This document shows positions 52,319 through 61,953 of a stretch of DNA of 64,000 bases, in pieces; the stretch's first letter is position 1; each line of letters opens with the position of its first letter. The notes beneath the pieces were generated by a model. That model worked only from the letters and a program-made list of their open reading frames with translations. It was not told where the DNA came from and did not search any database. The translations under genes and the position numbers were made by a program. Source of the stretch: DASYXT01 sp035934555 (GTDB taxonomy: Bacteria; Verrucomicrobiota; Verrucomicrobiia; Limisphaerales; UBA8199); NCBI GenBank assembly GCA_035934555.1, contig DASYXT010000077.1, positions 31,399 through 95,398 of the forward strand. Reading direction: 5' to 3'.

Positions 52319-52972
52319 ATGTCAGCGATCTTTCCGAAATGGACCAACCGCTTGCCGGTGCTGGGTATTGTCGGGGTGGTGCTGGTCGTTTCGGCTTTAG
52401 TGGCTGGCGCTTGGTACTATCTGACACCCAAGTATGCGCGGGTGGGCTATCAACCGATCCAGCCGGTGGCTTTCTCGCATGCGACCCACGCGGGCCAGCT
52501 CGGCATTGATTGCCGGTACTGCCACAACGCCGTCGAGAAATCCTGGTACTCGAATATCCCGGCCAGTTCCAAGTGCATGAACTGCCATAACCAGGTGTTG
52601 AAAGATGACCCGCGCCTGGAGTTGGTGCGGGAGAGCGCCGCCACGGGCAAACCCATCCCCTGGATTCAAATCCATCGCGTGCCGGACTTCGTCTATTTCA
52701 ACCACTCGGTTCATGTCAACCGTGGAATCAGTTGCGTTGAGTGCCATGGGCGCATTGACCAAATGGACCAGGTCTATCAAGTGCAATCCTTGAGCATGAC
52801 GTTTTGCCTGGACTGCCACCGGCACCCCGAAACCAAGCTGCGGCGGTTGGATAAAATTACCGACCTGGCCTGGCAGCCTACCACGCCCGAACAACAAGAG
52901 ACTTTCGGCAAACAGGCTATGAAGGACTGGAAAGTCGAATCGCTGCAAACCTGCTCCGCCTGTCACCGATGA
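52319..52972 (+). CDS. actA: Alternative complex III subunit ActA (pentahaem cytochrome c)
   Basis: A 217-residue protein with one N-terminal membrane anchor (about 12-34) and five CXXCH haem sites at residues 65, 86, 139, 163 and 212, facing the periplasm. This matches ActA, which passes electrons within the quinol:cytochrome c oxidoreductase. The ATG at 52319 is used because the anchor begins there; an in-frame ATG at 52262 is unlikely. Its stop overlaps the actB start by 4 bases. Confidence 0.92.
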   Translation: MSAIFPKWTNRLPVLGIVGVVLVVSALVAGAWYYLTPKYARVGYQPIQPVAFSHATHAGQLGIDCRYCHNAVEKSWYSNIPASSKCMNCHNQVLKDDPRLELVRESAATGKPIPWIQIHRVPDFVYFNHSVHVNRGISCVECHGRIDQMDQVYQVQSLSMTFCLDCHRHPETKLRRLDKITDLAWQPTTPEQQETFGKQAMKDWKVESLQTCSACHR

Positions 52973-55900
52973 AATCTGCACCGCATGTAGAACCCAGCAA
53001 CGGCCGCGCTTATTGGCGCGGGCTGGACGAATTGGCCGGCACACCGGAATTCCGGCAATTTGTCGAGCGAGAGTTTCCCGAGGGCGCCAGCGAGTGGGCG
53101 GACCCGGTGTCGCGGCGGCAATTTGTGCGCCTGATGTCGGCGTCGTTTTTGCTGGCTGGCCTGGGGGTGGCCGGCAGCGGTTGCCGCAGGCCGGTCGAGC
53201 GCATCGAGCCTTTCGGGCAAATGCCGGAGAACTACGTCCATGGAGTGCCGGAGATGTACGCGACGGCCATGCCAACGCGCACCGGCGCGATCCCGGTGGT
53301 CGCTCGCTCGAATGACGGTCGGCCGACGAAGGTGGAAGGCAACGCGCTTTTCCCAGGCAGCAATGGCGGCACCGACCGCTACGCGCAGGCGTCGGTGCTG
53401 GACCTGTACGATCCGGACCGCGCGAGGCATTTCAAGCAAGGGCAATTCGTCACGACGCCCGCGGCGGCCATGGACTTTCTGGCCGGGTTGGCGCGGCAAT
53501 CGGCCGCGCGGTCAGGCCAGGGTTTGTGTTTTCTTAGCGAAGCCTCGACTTCACCTTCCCGCAGGCGGCTGCAGGAAGTGGTTAGCGCCAAATACCCGAA
53601 CGCGCGCTGGTTCAGTTATGACCCGCTGGGGCTGGAGGTGCATCGCCGTGCCGCCTCGCAGGCGTTCGGCCAATCCGTCACACCGCTTTGGGAGTTCGAC
53701 AAGGCCGACGTCGTTTTGGCGCTTGATTGTGATTTCCTCGGCAGCGAGGACGATGTTCATAATCACATTCGCCGGTTCGCCGAAAAGCGCCAGATTGAAA
53801 CTCCGGCCGGCTCGCTCAACCGGTTGTACACGGTTGAAGGAGTGATGTCGTTGACCGGGTTCAATGCGGACCATCGGTTGCGGGTGCCCAGCAGTGCGGT
53901 GGTGGAGGTGGCTAAAGCTCTGCTGGCGGAAATCCAGAAGGGCAGCCCAAGCACAGTGAATTCAGGCACGCCACAACTTCCCGCCGAAGTTGATCCCCGC
54001 TGGATCACCGAATGCGCGAAAGACTTGGCCGCCAACCGCGGCCGGAGTTTGGTCGTCGCCGGGCAGCGACAGCCGCTCGCGGTTCACCTGCTGGCGCACG
54101 CGATGAACGCAGCGCTGGGCAACCTCGGTAAAACGGTGTCGTTCATCCCGGCGCCACAAAGTGGCGAAGGCACCCTCGAGCAGTTAGCCGGCGCGCTGAA
54201 CGGGGGGCAGGTCGAGACGCTGGTGATTCTCCACGCTAATCCGGTCTATAACGCGCCGGCAGATTTGGACTGGGCGAAGGTGCAGCGGAAGGCTCACACC
54301 GTGGTGCGGCTCGGATATTACGAGGATGAGACTTCGGAATTTTGCGACTGGCATCTGCCGGCCACGCACTACCTGGAATCCTGGGGCGACGCCCAGACCA
54401 CCGACGGCACCTGGGTCCCGATTCAGCCATTGATCGCGCCGTTGTTCGGCGGTTGGACCGAGTTGGAGGTGCTGGCGCGCCTAGCCGCCGCACCGGTGAC
54501 CGCGCCGTATGAAATCGTGCGCGAGACCTTCGCCGGCCTTAAGGGTATCCAAGACGTCGAAGCGGCCTGGCGGAAATTCCTGCACGACGGTTTCCTGGCC
54601 GGTTCGGCGAGCAAAGCAATCGAGGTCAAGCTCGACGCGAATGTTGTGGGCCAGGCGCTGAATGGCCCGAGTGCGGGCGCCCCCAGCAGAGACAGTTTGG
54701 AAGTGGTTTTCCAGCGCGATTACAGCGTTGATGACGGCCGCTACAACAACAACGGGTGGCTGCAGGAGATGCCCGATCCGGTGACGAAGCTGACCTGGGA
54801 CAACGCGGTGTTGCTGAGCCATAAAACGGCGCGAAGGCTCGGCGTCAGCAACCTGGATGTGGTCGAGGTGAAACTGGGCGGTCGCAGTGTGCGCGGGCCG
54901 GTGTGGGTGCAGCCTGGGCAAGCGGATTACACGGTGGCGTTGGCATTGGGTTACGGCAAACCCAAGCCGGGCCGGGTTGGTTATCAAACCGGCTTTGACG
55001 TTTATCCGTTGCGCACCAGCCAGGCGCCGTCCATTGCTTCAGGCGCTACTTTAACCAAGACCGCAGCCACCTACCCGCTTTCCTGCACGCAACATCACTG
55101 GTCGATGGAGGGCCGGCCGATTGTTCGTGAGGTCAATCTCGACCAATACCGCGAGCACCCGGAGTTCGCCAAAGAGGAAATGGAGCAGGAGGAGCATTTG
55201 CCGGTGGAGTCCCCGCTGTATCCGAATCCGTTTAACGAGCTCAAGAAGCACGGCATTCACCAGTGGGGCATGGCGATTGACCTCAACCGGTGCGTGGGTT
55301 GCTCGGCGTGCATGATGGCCTGCCAAAGCGAGAACAACGTGCCGATTGTCGGTAAAGACCAGGTCGCCCGCAGTCGCGAAATGCATTGGTTGCGCATCGA
55401 CCGCTATTATTCCGGCCCGCCAAACCAAAGCGGCAGCTTTACTTACAAGGCCGATGAGGACCAGCAGTACGAGCCCTGGCTGGCCAATCCGCAAGTGGTG
55501 ACCCAGCCAATGCTCTGCCAGCATTGCGAAGCCGCGCCCTGCGAGAATGTGTGCCCGGTGAATGCGACGTCACATGACGCGGAGGGGCTCAACGTGATGA
55601 CCTACAATCGTTGCGTGGGCACCCGCTATTGCAGCAACAACTGCCCGTATAAGGTCCGGCGTTTTAACTTCTTCGATTACAATAAGCGGCCGTTGAATCA
55701 TCTGTACCTGGGTCCGCTGGCCAAGCGCCCGCCCGAAGAAATCGAGTTGGCGAAGATGGTGAAGAACCCACAGGTCACCGTGCGCATGCGCGGGGTGATG
55801 GAGAAGTGCACTTATTGTCTGCAACGCATCGAGCAGGCGAAGATCGCGCAAAAGGTCAAGGCGCGGGACTCGGGGGATGTCGTAGTGCCCGAAGGGACCT

Positions 55901-56187
55901 TCACCACGGCGTGCGCGCAGGCCTGTCCGGCCGGAGCAATTGTGTTCGGCAATCTCAAGGACCCGAACAGCCGCGTCTCCAAATTGAAGAGCCTGGACCG
56001 CAACTATCCGGTGTTGCAGACGCTGCTGACCAAACCGCGCACGACTTACCTTGCCAAAGTGCGTAATCCCAATCCGGCGATGCCGGATTATGACAAGGCC
56101 GGGCCGTTCACTTTCCAAAATTACGAGAAGAAAATGGGCAATCCGTTTATCGAGCACCCGGTTGAGGGCAGGAAAGGAGCCGAATAA
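52969..56187 (+). CDS. actB: Alternative complex III subunit ActB (molybdopterin-like/FeS fusion)
   Basis: A 1072-residue periplasmic subunit. A twin-arginine-type segment (SRRQFVRLMSASFLLAGLG, about 48-66) precedes a molybdopterin-oxidoreductase-like region to about 740, which in this family lacks the cofactor. The C-terminal part is a DmsB/NrfC-like iron-sulfur domain with cysteine clusters starting near 775 (CVGCSACMMAC), 850 (CQHCEAAPCENVC), 882 (CVGTRYCSNNC), 947 (CTYC) and 984 (CAQAC). Electrons from ActC quinol oxidation flow through these clusters to the ActA/ActE haems. Overlaps actC by one base. Confidence 0.93.
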   Translation: MKSAPHVEPSNGRAYWRGLDELAGTPEFRQFVEREFPEGASEWADPVSRRQFVRLMSASFLLAGLGVAGSGCRRPVERIEPFGQMPENYVHGVPEMYATAMPTRTGAIPVVARSNDGRPTKVEGNALFPGSNGGTDRYAQASVLDLYDPDRARHFKQGQFVTTPAAAMDFLAGLARQSAARSGQGLCFLSEASTSPSRRRLQEVVSAKYPNARWFSYDPLGLEVHRRAASQAFGQSVTPLWEFDKADVVLALDCDFLGSEDDVHNHIRRFAEKRQIETPAGSLNRLYTVEGVMSLTGFNADHRLRVPSSAVVEVAKALLAEIQKGSPSTVNSGTPQLPAEVDPRWITECAKDLAANRGRSLVVAGQRQPLAVHLLAHAMNAALGNLGKTVSFIPAPQSGEGTLEQLAGALNGGQVETLVILHANPVYNAPADLDWAKVQRKAHTVVRLGYYEDETSEFCDWHLPATHYLESWGDAQTTDGTWVPIQPLIAPLFGGWTELEVLARLAAAPVTAPYEIVRETFAGLKGIQDVEAAWRKFLHDGFLAGSASKAIEVKLDANVVGQALNGPSAGAPSRDSLEVVFQRDYSVDDGRYNNNGWLQEMPDPVTKLTWDNAVLLSHKTARRLGVSNLDVVEVKLGGRSVRGPVWVQPGQADYTVALALGYGKPKPGRVGYQTGFDVYPLRTSQAPSIASGATLTKTAATYPLSCTQHHWSMEGRPIVREVNLDQYREHPEFAKEEMEQEEHLPVESPLYPNPFNELKKHGIHQWGMAIDLNRCVGCSACMMACQSENNVPIVGKDQVARSREMHWLRIDRYYSGPPNQSGSFTYKADEDQQYEPWLANPQVVTQPMLCQHCEAAPCENVCPVNATSHDAEGLNVMTYNRCVGTRYCSNNCPYKVRRFNFFDYNKRPLNHLYLGPLAKRPPEEIELAKMVKNPQVTVRMRGVMEKCTYCLQRIEQAKIAQKVKARDSGDVVVPEGTFTTACAQACPAGAIVFGNLKDPNSRVSKLKSLDRNYPVLQTLLTKPRTTYLAKVRNPNPAMPDYDKAGPFTFQNYEKKMGNPFIEHPVEGRKGAE

Positions 56188-57638
56188 TGGCGGCGGGGGC
56201 CTCAACGATGCCGGCGTCTCATGGTGCGCCGGTGGATGTGCCGCAGCCGCCCAAAGAGCTGGAGCGGATCCCGCTGGTGGCCAACCAGCGCAGCTTCGGT
56301 TGGATTTCCAACCGGATTGCGTCGTTGTGCGAAGACCGGGCGCCGATCTGGTGGTGGGTGTTGTTTGTGCCGAGCGTGCTGATGCTGGGCATGCTGATGT
56401 TCATGATTAGTTACCAGGTGTCCACCGGTGTGGGTGTCTGGGGCAATATGCGCCCGGTGATGTGGGCGTGGGACATCGTCAACTTTGTGTGGTGGATCGG
56501 CATCGGCCACGCCGGCACACTGATCTCCGCGATTCTTTTCCTGTTGCGCCAGCGGTGGCGTACCGGCGTCAACCGCGCGGCGGAAGCCATGACCATCTTC
56601 GCCGTTATGTGCGCCGGCATTTATCCCGCCCTGCACGTCGGCCGCGCCTGGTACGATTGGTGGCTGTTCCCGATTCCCAATTCCAACTCGATCTGGCCTC
56701 AGTTCCGTTCGCCGCTCATGTGGGACGTCTTCGCCGTCTCCACCTATTTCACTGTCTCGGTGCTGTTCTGGTATATGGGCCTGATACCCGATTTGGCCGT
56801 GATGCGTGATCGGGCCAAGACCCGCGCGCGGCAGTTCCTCTACGGCCTGTTCGCGCTGGGCTGGACCGGCTCAAACCGGCACTGGAGCAATTACGAAAAG
56901 GCCTACCTCATCCTGGCCGGGCTCTCGACGCCGCTGGTGCTGTCGGTGCACTCGATCGTGTCCCTGGATTTCTCGGTCTCCCAGTTGCCGGGCTGGCATA
57001 CGACGATCTTCCCGCCTTATTTCGTTGCCGGCGCGGTGTTCTCGGGCTTCGGGATGGTGCTGTCGCTGCTGATTCCATTGCGGTCGATGTTCAAGCTGCA
57101 GGACCTTATCACGATGCGGCACATCGATGTGATGTGCAAAGTGACGCTGGCGACCGGCTCAATCGTAGGCTACTCCTACCTGATGGAGTTTTTGATTGCC
57201 TGGTATAGCGGCAATCCCAACGAGCGTTTCCACTTCATCAACCGTGCGCTGGGTCCATACCAGTGGGCGTGGTTCTTCATGATCGGCTGCAACGCGCTGG
57301 TGCCGCAAGTGTTCTGGTTTAAGAAGGTCCGTCAGAACCTATTGCTGATTTTCATCGTCTCGATTCTCGTCAATGTCGGGATGTGGTTCGAGCGGTTCGT
57401 GATTATCGTCATCTCCCTGTACCGCGATTTTCTCCCGTCGAGCTGGAGCTATTACCATCCCACCTGGGTCGATATTTGCACCTACATCGGCACGTTCGGC
57501 CTGTTCTTTACGTGTTTCCTGTTGTTCATCCGCTTTCTGCCGATGATTGCCATTTCCGAGGTCAAGGGTGTCACGCCGCAATCCGACCCGCACCATCCGC
57601 TGGGCGGCGCCAAAGTACTGGAGGTGGAGCATGACTGA
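56187..57638 (+). CDS. actC: Alternative complex III subunit ActC (NrfD-like)
   Basis: A 483-residue integral membrane subunit of the NrfD/PsrC family with about ten helices (for example WWWVLFVPSVLMLGMLMFMI, and the later HSIVSLDFSVSQLPGWHTTI motif). It is the expected quinol-oxidising subunit. Its end overlaps the actD start by 8 bases. Confidence 0.92.
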   Translation: MAAGASTMPASHGAPVDVPQPPKELERIPLVANQRSFGWISNRIASLCEDRAPIWWWVLFVPSVLMLGMLMFMISYQVSTGVGVWGNMRPVMWAWDIVNFVWWIGIGHAGTLISAILFLLRQRWRTGVNRAAEAMTIFAVMCAGIYPALHVGRAWYDWWLFPIPNSNSIWPQFRSPLMWDVFAVSTYFTVSVLFWYMGLIPDLAVMRDRAKTRARQFLYGLFALGWTGSNRHWSNYEKAYLILAGLSTPLVLSVHSIVSLDFSVSQLPGWHTTIFPPYFVAGAVFSGFGMVLSLLIPLRSMFKLQDLITMRHIDVMCKVTLATGSIVGYSYLMEFLIAWYSGNPNERFHFINRALGPYQWAWFFMIGCNALVPQVFWFKKVRQNLLLIFIVSILVNVGMWFERFVIIVISLYRDFLPSSWSYYHPTWVDICTYIGTFGLFFTCFLLFIRFLPMIAISEVKGVTPQSDPHHPLGGAKVLEVEHD

Positions 57639-58176
57639 GTTTGGCGCCACCCGGACTTACGGCATTGTGGCTGAGTACACAAACGCCGCGGCCGTGCTGC
57701 ACGCCGCCGAGAAAGTGCGTGAAGCCGGCTACCGCAAGTGGGATGTCTTTACCCCCTTCCCGGTGCACGGGATGGACCGCGCGATGGGCTTGCGGAATTC
57801 GAAGGTGGGTTGGTTCGCGTTTTTGGGCGGTGTGGCCGGGTACGCGTCGGGGATGCTGATGATTTGGTTCATGAACACATTGGACTACCCGATCGTGATT
57901 GGCGGCAAACCGATGTTCAGCCCGTTCTCGGCTTTCCCGCCTTCCTACGAATTGACGATTCTTTTCGGCTCGTTTGGTTCGCTTTTGGGGATGCTGTTCC
58001 TGAATCGTTTGCCGCGTCTGCACCATCCGCTGCTCAAGAACAAGCGGTTTTCTCTGGTCACCCACGACCGCTTCTTCGTGGTGGTCGAATGCGATGACCC
58101 GAAATATTCGGAAACGGAAACGCGCAAGCTGCTCGAAGAGGTCGGCAGCCGGCACATCGAATTGGTGGAGGAATAA
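57631..58176 (+). CDS. actD: Alternative complex III subunit ActD (DUF3341)
   Basis: A 181-residue DUF3341 protein with two membrane helices (about 65-90 and 105-130). The core VFTPFPVHGMDRAMGLRNSK and the C-terminal HDRFFVVVECDDPKYSETET are characteristic. The true start is the ATG at 57631, overlapping actC; a longer in-frame reading upstream is an artefact. Confidence 0.92.
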   Translation: MTEFGATRTYGIVAEYTNAAAVLHAAEKVREAGYRKWDVFTPFPVHGMDRAMGLRNSKVGWFAFLGGVAGYASGMLMIWFMNTLDYPIVIGGKPMFSPFSAFPPSYELTILFGSFGSLLGMLFLNRLPRLHHPLLKNKRFSLVTHDRFFVVVECDDPKYSETETRKLLEEVGSRHIELVEE

Positions 58177-58178
58177 CG

Positions 58179-58826
58179 ATGCGCTATTTTCTAGCTCTAT
58201 ACGTGTTGTGCATCGCTGTAGTCATTGGCGTATTGGGCTTCCGCGGCACGCATTTCCATAAGACTTCGCTCTATATTTTCCCCGATATGGAATGGCAGCT
58301 AAAGTTGCGGCCGCAACAGCCCGATCCCTTTTTTGCCAATGGCCGGACCTCGCAGCCGCATGTGCCGGGCACGATTCCGCGCGGGATCCCCATCCAGACT
58401 CCCGCCGGGTTGGTCTATCCTTACGAGGAGGTGCCGGTGAACACGGGCCGGGTCACCGGCGCCACGAATTTCGTCGAACTGAACCCGCTGCCGATTACCG
58501 CCGAGTTGCTCGAGCGCGGCCAGCAGCGGTTCAATATCAATTGCTCACCGTGCCACGGCCGCCTGGCCGATGGCAACGGCATCACCAAGAAGATCGGCGC
58601 GATGTTGGTGGTGGCCAACCTGCATGACAAACGCATCGTGGAAATGCCCGATGGCGAGATTTTTTACGTGATCACCAATGGCCGCAACAATATGGGTCCC
58701 TATGGCCCGAGTGTGACGGTCCCGGACCGCTGGGCGATTATCGCTTACCTGCGGGCCCTGCAACTGGCGCAACTGGGGACGGCCGATGACCTGCCGCCGC
58801 AACTGCGCTCGAGTTTGAAGAAGTAG
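58179..58826 (+). CDS. actE: Alternative complex III subunit ActE (monohaem cytochrome c)
   Basis: A 215-residue cytochrome c anchored by one helix (about 5-20). The haem motif CSPCH is at 122-126 and the likely axial Met is in NNMGPYG (Met172). It follows actD by two bases and would deliver electrons from the complex to a soluble carrier or oxidase. Confidence 0.92.
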   Translation: MRYFLALYVLCIAVVIGVLGFRGTHFHKTSLYIFPDMEWQLKLRPQQPDPFFANGRTSQPHVPGTIPRGIPIQTPAGLVYPYEEVPVNTGRVTGATNFVELNPLPITAELLERGQQRFNINCSPCHGRLADGNGITKKIGAMLVVANLHDKRIVEMPDGEIFYVITNGRNNMGPYGPSVTVPDRWAIIAYLRALQLAQLGTADDLPPQLRSSLKK

Positions 58827-58828
58827 CT

Positions 58829-60100
58829 ATGAACAACCCACCCGCACCCGCGCCGCTGGACCTTGGCAAATGGCGGAATGTGCCATTGCTGCTGATGGTA
58901 GTGGGCGGCGCCATTTCGTTGCTCGGGTTTTTTCTGAATCGCCACGAGTTTGCGTTTCATTGGCTGACGGCGTTCATGTTTTTCCTCAGCTTCGGCGTGG
59001 GGGCGATGTTTCTGGTGATCGCGCATCACTTGTTTGACGCCGGCTGGTCTGTCCCCATCCGAAGATTCTGCGAGCACATCGCAACGCTGATGTTTCCGGC
59101 GATGGCGGTGCTGTTCATCCCCATCGCGTTGATGGCGCCCACGCTTTATAAATGGATGGACGAGAACCCGCTTATCGACCGCTCGCTGCGCGTTAAGCTG
59201 CCGATCTTTACCCGCGCCGGTTTTTACATTACCTCGGCGGCCTGTTTTCTGGTGTGGTGGTTTTTGTCGCGGGCACTGCGGCGCTGGTCGTTGCGGCAGG
59301 ATCAAACCGGGGAGGCTCGCTGCACCTACCGGATGCGGTTCTACTCGGCACTCGGGGTGGTGCTCTTTGCGCTGAGCGTGACGGCGGCGGCGCTTCTCTG
59401 GGTGATGGCGTTGCAGCACCAATGGTTCTCGACCATGTATGGCGTTTATTACTTCGCCGGCAGCACCTTTGTGACGCTGGCCACAGTTTACGTCATTACG
59501 ATGGTGCTGGACCAGCGCGGCATCCTCACCGAGGTGTTGCACGAGCACCAATACTACTTCATCGGCTCGTTGCTGTTCGCTTTCACCGTCTTTTACGCCT
59601 ATGTCGCCTTTGCTCAGTACTTCATCATCTGGAATGGCAACATGCCGGAGGAGACCTTTTGGTATGTGCTGCGCGAAAGAGGCACCTGGTGGGATATAGG
59701 GTTGATTATTATCTTCGGCCATTTCTTTGTGCCTTTCCTTGGCCTGCTGCGCATCGATGTGAAGAGCAACTTCACTTACATGACCGCCATGGCGGTTTGG
59801 GCCTGGCTCATGCGCTGGACTGATATGGCCTTTAACATCCTGCCGGTGGTCCGCCCCGAAGGTTACCCCTGGCAATGGCTCTGGCTCGGTTTTGGCTGCT
59901 GGGCTTTCATGGGCGGCTTGCTCACCATGTTGTTCCTGCGCGAATACGGGAAGTACGCGCCTTATCCTATTAAGGATCCGCGCCTGATCGAGGCGATGGG
60001 CTTTTATCATCCGGTTCCGACCCAGATTTCCGGCGGCGAGTTGGGCGAAACCGATGAACTGCGTGACGCGCCGCCGCAATTTGGAGGCACCAACCGATGA
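58829..60100 (+). CDS. actF: Alternative complex III subunit ActF
   Basis: A 423-residue membrane subunit related to ActC with about ten helices; characteristic stretches are LDEN-like WMDENPLIDRSL, MVLDQRGILTEVLHEHQYYF and YVLRERGTWWDIGLII. It pairs with ActC in the membrane core. The stop overlaps the next small gene by 4 bases (ATGA), so translation is coupled. Confidence 0.92.
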   Translation: MNNPPAPAPLDLGKWRNVPLLLMVVGGAISLLGFFLNRHEFAFHWLTAFMFFLSFGVGAMFLVIAHHLFDAGWSVPIRRFCEHIATLMFPAMAVLFIPIALMAPTLYKWMDENPLIDRSLRVKLPIFTRAGFYITSAACFLVWWFLSRALRRWSLRQDQTGEARCTYRMRFYSALGVVLFALSVTAAALLWVMALQHQWFSTMYGVYYFAGSTFVTLATVYVITMVLDQRGILTEVLHEHQYYFIGSLLFAFTVFYAYVAFAQYFIIWNGNMPEETFWYVLRERGTWWDIGLIIIFGHFFVPFLGLLRIDVKSNFTYMTAMAVWAWLMRWTDMAFNILPVVRPEGYPWQWLWLGFGCWAFMGGLLTMLFLREYGKYAPYPIKDPRLIEAMGFYHPVPTQISGGELGETDELRDAPPQFGGTNR

Positions 60101-60474
60101 ACCCCGAACGCACCCCCGGGCGTACGGCGATTGTCTATATCTTCGCCATACTAGGCTCGTTCCTCATCATCGGCGGGATGGTGTGGGCCATGCGGGCCTT
60201 CACGCGGCCTGCGCCGCTGGGTGAAGCGCGGGCCGCCGAGCGCGCCAAAGCGCTCGCCGAATTGCACGCCAGCGAAGCCGAGGCGCTCGAACATCCCGGT
60301 TGGGTGGACCCGACCAAAGGCATCGTGCGCCTGCCCATCTCGGTCGCAATGGATATGGTGCTGCGCGAGTGGGGCCAGAATCCGGCCGCCGGCCGGAAGG
60401 ACTTGATTGCGCGCGTCGAGAAGGCGACCGTTCCGCCCCCAAAAGCGCCTGAGAAACCCAGCCCCTTCGAATAG
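60097..60474 (+). CDS. Small membrane protein linking act and cbb3-like genes
   Basis: A 125-residue protein with one N-terminal helix (about 10-32), a charged Ala/Glu-rich stretch, and a conserved-looking segment GWVDPTKGIVRLPISVAMDM then VLREWGQNP, ending in a proline-rich tail. It is translationally coupled to actF and lies 18 bases before the CcoN-like gene. I do not recognise a named family; the position suggests an accessory subunit joining alternative complex III to the module that follows. Confidence 0.6.
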   Translation: MNPERTPGRTAIVYIFAILGSFLIIGGMVWAMRAFTRPAPLGEARAAERAKALAELHASEAEALEHPGWVDPTKGIVRLPISVAMDMVLREWGQNPAAGRKDLIARVEKATVPPPKAPEKPSPFE

Positions 60475-60492
60475 TCCGTGTTGGCCGGAACC

Positions 60493-61953
60493 ATGAACGA
60501 GCGCCCGTCACTATCGCCCGGCACAAACCTGGTTGCTCCTCCGACGGTTTCGGACTTGGAGCTGTCCTGTCGCCTGCCGTTGCTGGTGTTGTTTATCAGC
60601 GCTGCCGTTTGGTTTTTTATCGGCTCGTTATGCGCGTTGCTGGTTTCGATTAAGTTTCATGCGCCTGCTTTCCTCGCCGAACCGGCCTGGCTCACCTACG
60701 GCCGGCTGCGGCCGGCGGGATTCGATGCTTTTCTCTACGGCGGGTGTTTGCAGGCGGGATTGGGCGTGGGCATTTGGCTGCTCGCCGATTTGGGCCGGAC
60801 GCTTGCGCCCAGGCTCGCACTGACCTGGGGCGCCGCTTTCTGGAACTTTGCTGTGACGATTGGCTTTCTTGGGGTTCTGGCCGGCGACAGCACCGGTTTT
60901 GTCGGCCTGGAGATGCCCTCGTATTCAGCGGTGCCGTTGTTTGTCGGGTATGTGTTGCTTGGGGTTTTTAGCGTGCTGCTGTTTCATCGTCGGCGTGACC
61001 CGGTGGCCTTTCCTTCTCAATGGTTGTTATTGGCGGCGTTGTTTTGGTTTCCCTGGATTTATTCCACCGCGGAGTTGCTATTGGTTGCCTACCCGGTGCG
61101 TGGCGTGGCCCAGGCCGTGATTGACTGGTGGTACTCGAATAACCTGTCGGTAGTCTGGTTGACATTGGCCGGTTTCGCGGCTGTGTTTTACATGGTCGCG
61201 CGCCATGCGCGCCGGCCGCTGCATAGCCATTACCTGGCGCTGATGGTTTTTTGGCTGATGCTGTTGTTTGTTAGTTGGGCGGGCATCCCGAACTCGGCGC
61301 CCGTGCCCGTCTGGATGCCCACCGCCAGCACAATTGCGACAGTGCTTTTAGTCATTCCCATCATCGCCCTCGCGCTCAACGTGCACGGCACGCTCGCGGG
61401 CAACTATGCGGTGCTGCGCGGCAACGCGCCCTTGCAGTTCGTCCTGTTTGGCGTGGCGGCTTTCGTTGCGGCGAACTTGATGCGGGTGTGCGGTACGCTG
61501 GCCGACTCCGGCCAGGAGCTGCATTTCACCTGGTTCACGGTCGCCACGCGCCAACTGCACGCATATGGCTTCTTTGCCATGGTGATGTTCGGCGCGGTTT
61601 ACGAGATTCTGCCGCGTATTATGGGCCTTGCATTTCCCTGGCCGCGCCTGGTGCGGCTGCATTTTGGGCTCGCGGCGGCCGGCATCGTCTTGCTGGTGGT
61701 TCCATTGGGGATTGCCGGCGTGGTGCAGGATTTTCAACTGCTTAACCCAAGCGTGCCCTTCCTGGACATCAGCCGCACCAGCCTGGCGTTCCTGCGCGTC
61801 AGCACTATTGGCGACCTGCTCCTCGCCGCCAGCCAATTTTTGTTCCTGGGCAACGTATTGGCTTTAGTTGCGCAATTCTACCGGGTGCGCACCAAGGCCG
61901 CTTACCTGCTGGTCACCGCGGACCTGTTTAAACCAGCGGGGGCCAAGGTATGA
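60493..61953 (+). CDS. CcoN-like (cbb3 subunit I) protein lacking all metal ligands
   Basis: A 486-residue, about 12-helix membrane protein that aligns with cbb3 oxidase subunit I over its length (YGRLRP, DWWY, the SWAG and LPRIMG segments). Every canonical ligand is replaced. Using Pseudomonas stutzeri numbering from memory: His60 (RPLHTN) is Gly76, CuB His207 (WYGHN) is Asn216, the cross-linked Tyr251 is Val260, CuB His257/258 (AGPHH) are Pro266-Asn267, haem b3 His347 is Thr352 and haem b His349 is Gln354. It therefore should not bind haem b, haem b3 or CuB. ATG at 60493 preferred; GTG at 60478 possible. Stop overlaps the CcoO-like start. Confidence 0.8.
   Translation: MNERPSLSPGTNLVAPPTVSDLELSCRLPLLVLFISAAVWFFIGSLCALLVSIKFHAPAFLAEPAWLTYGRLRPAGFDAFLYGGCLQAGLGVGIWLLADLGRTLAPRLALTWGAAFWNFAVTIGFLGVLAGDSTGFVGLEMPSYSAVPLFVGYVLLGVFSVLLFHRRRDPVAFPSQWLLLAALFWFPWIYSTAELLLVAYPVRGVAQAVIDWWYSNNLSVVWLTLAGFAAVFYMVARHARRPLHSHYLALMVFWLMLLFVSWAGIPNSAPVPVWMPTASTIATVLLVIPIIALALNVHGTLAGNYAVLRGNAPLQFVLFGVAAFVAANLMRVCGTLADSGQELHFTWFTVATRQLHAYGFFAMVMFGAVYEILPRIMGLAFPWPRLVRLHFGLAAAGIVLLVVPLGIAGVVQDFQLLNPSVPFLDISRTSLAFLRVSTIGDLLLAASQFLFLGNVLALVAQFYRVRTKAAYLLVTADLFKPAGAKV

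Noticed and set aside
58745..60079. A 444-codon minus-strand frame opposite actF
   Set aside because: The His/Arg/Gln-rich translation is an antisense shadow of actF; the plus-strand product is clear.
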